Source of the DNA: Lachnospiraceae bacterium
GTDB taxonomy: Bacteria > Bacillota > Clostridia > Lachnospirales > Lachnospiraceae
Assembly: GCA_020860755.1 (NCBI GenBank)
Contig: JAJBTQ010000023.1
Span: forward strand, 1 to 40,881
DNA: 40,881 nucleotides
Direction: 5' to 3'
Shown: positions 40,675-40,881 of the stretch, piece by piece
How positions within the stretch are numbered: position 1 is the first letter of the stretch
Layout: every line of letters begins with the position of its first letter
The notes under the pieces: generated by a model
The model's input: only the letters and a program-made list of their open reading frames with translations
Database searches by the model: none
What the model was told of the DNA's origin: nothing
Position numbers and translations under genes: made by a program

Positions 40675-40710
40675 TAAATCACAGGCTAATACAATAATTC
40701 AGCTAAAATC

Positions 40711-40881
40711 TTACTGTACAGAGTCAATAGCTTCCTGCATCTGAGTCATGCACGTATCGAGATCGATGTCGCCCTGCAGATACTGCACAAATGCGTTGGT
40801 CATGTCGGTCTCAACAGTCTCGGTCTCCGGGATGCCGATGAACTGGTTCTCGGGATAACCTTCTGTGTAGATCTCATACAC
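40711..40881 (-). CDS. Sugar ABC transporter substrate-binding protein, C-terminal part
   Basis: An open frame enters from the right edge and ends at TAA 40711-40713. The 56 visible residues (VYEIYTEGYPENQFIG, then TNAFVQYLQGDIDLDT and MTQMQEAIDSVQ) have the final two helices of a family 1 sugar-binding protein. Its place ahead of two sugar permeases supports the call. The N-terminal and ligand site are outside the window. Confidence 0.85.
   Translation of the reverse strand: MYEIYTEGYPENQFIGIPETETVETDMTNAFVQYLQGDIDLDTCMTQMQEAIDSVQ

Overview
The window looks like chromosomal DNA of an anaerobic, moderate-GC Firmicute, most likely a gut-type Lachnospiraceae. The basis is indirect: class III (oxygen-sensitive) ribonucleotide reductase, AAGGAGG-type ribosome binding sites, spermidine-type and maltose-type ABC transporters of clostridial flavour, and several small Lachnospiraceae-like hypothetical families. 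I see no rRNA, CRISPR array, phage or insertion sequence. One tRNA (Leu, anticodon TAG) is present.

Layout. 1-2040 is a decayed patch: a frameshifted HXXEE-family gene, two orphan coding tails, a long inverted repeat and a LysR regulator broken by a 2-base loss plus an internal stop. 2077-7702 holds an iron-dependent alcohol dehydrogenase, an OmpR-type response regulator/histidine kinase pair, a DJ-1/PfpI protein, a CYTH protein, a voltage-gated-type K+ channel and a zinc-ribbon protein. 7776-11588 has a DUF1653 protein, tRNA-Leu, and nrdD-nrdG behind two NrdR-like boxes. 11730-12527 is an AHL-lactonase-like hydrolase. 12539-17778 is a tight four-gene signalling island: PP2C phosphatase, membrane Ser/Thr kinase, small membrane protein, large surface protein. 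18002-20344 is gltX, a small hypothetical gene and trxA. 20538-22790 carries a PTS-IIC-like permease, a DNA glycosylase and a coiled-coil protein with a DNA-level heptad repeat. 22876-28516 is a polyamine-type ABC operon (potABCD-like, then a YczE-like membrane protein) behind a long leader that includes a 47-codon ORF. 28684-29879 is a PspC protein and a lipoprotein. 30009-33805 is an unusual sulfotransferase-citrate synthase-metY operon. 33888-35779 is a transglutaminase-like lipoprotein and a divergent DUF5721-like gene. 35836 to the right edge is a sugar operon: binding protein (cut by the edge), two permeases, two different class II aldolases, and between them an ADP-dependent-type sugar kinase.

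How it works together. The right-hand operon reads as import of a sugar, phosphorylation by the kinase and aldol cleavage. The pot-like operon imports a cationic solute, probably polyamines. nrdDG makes dNTPs anaerobically under probable NrdR control. The kinase/phosphatase island and the leader of the pot-like operon are the best candidates for something not yet described.
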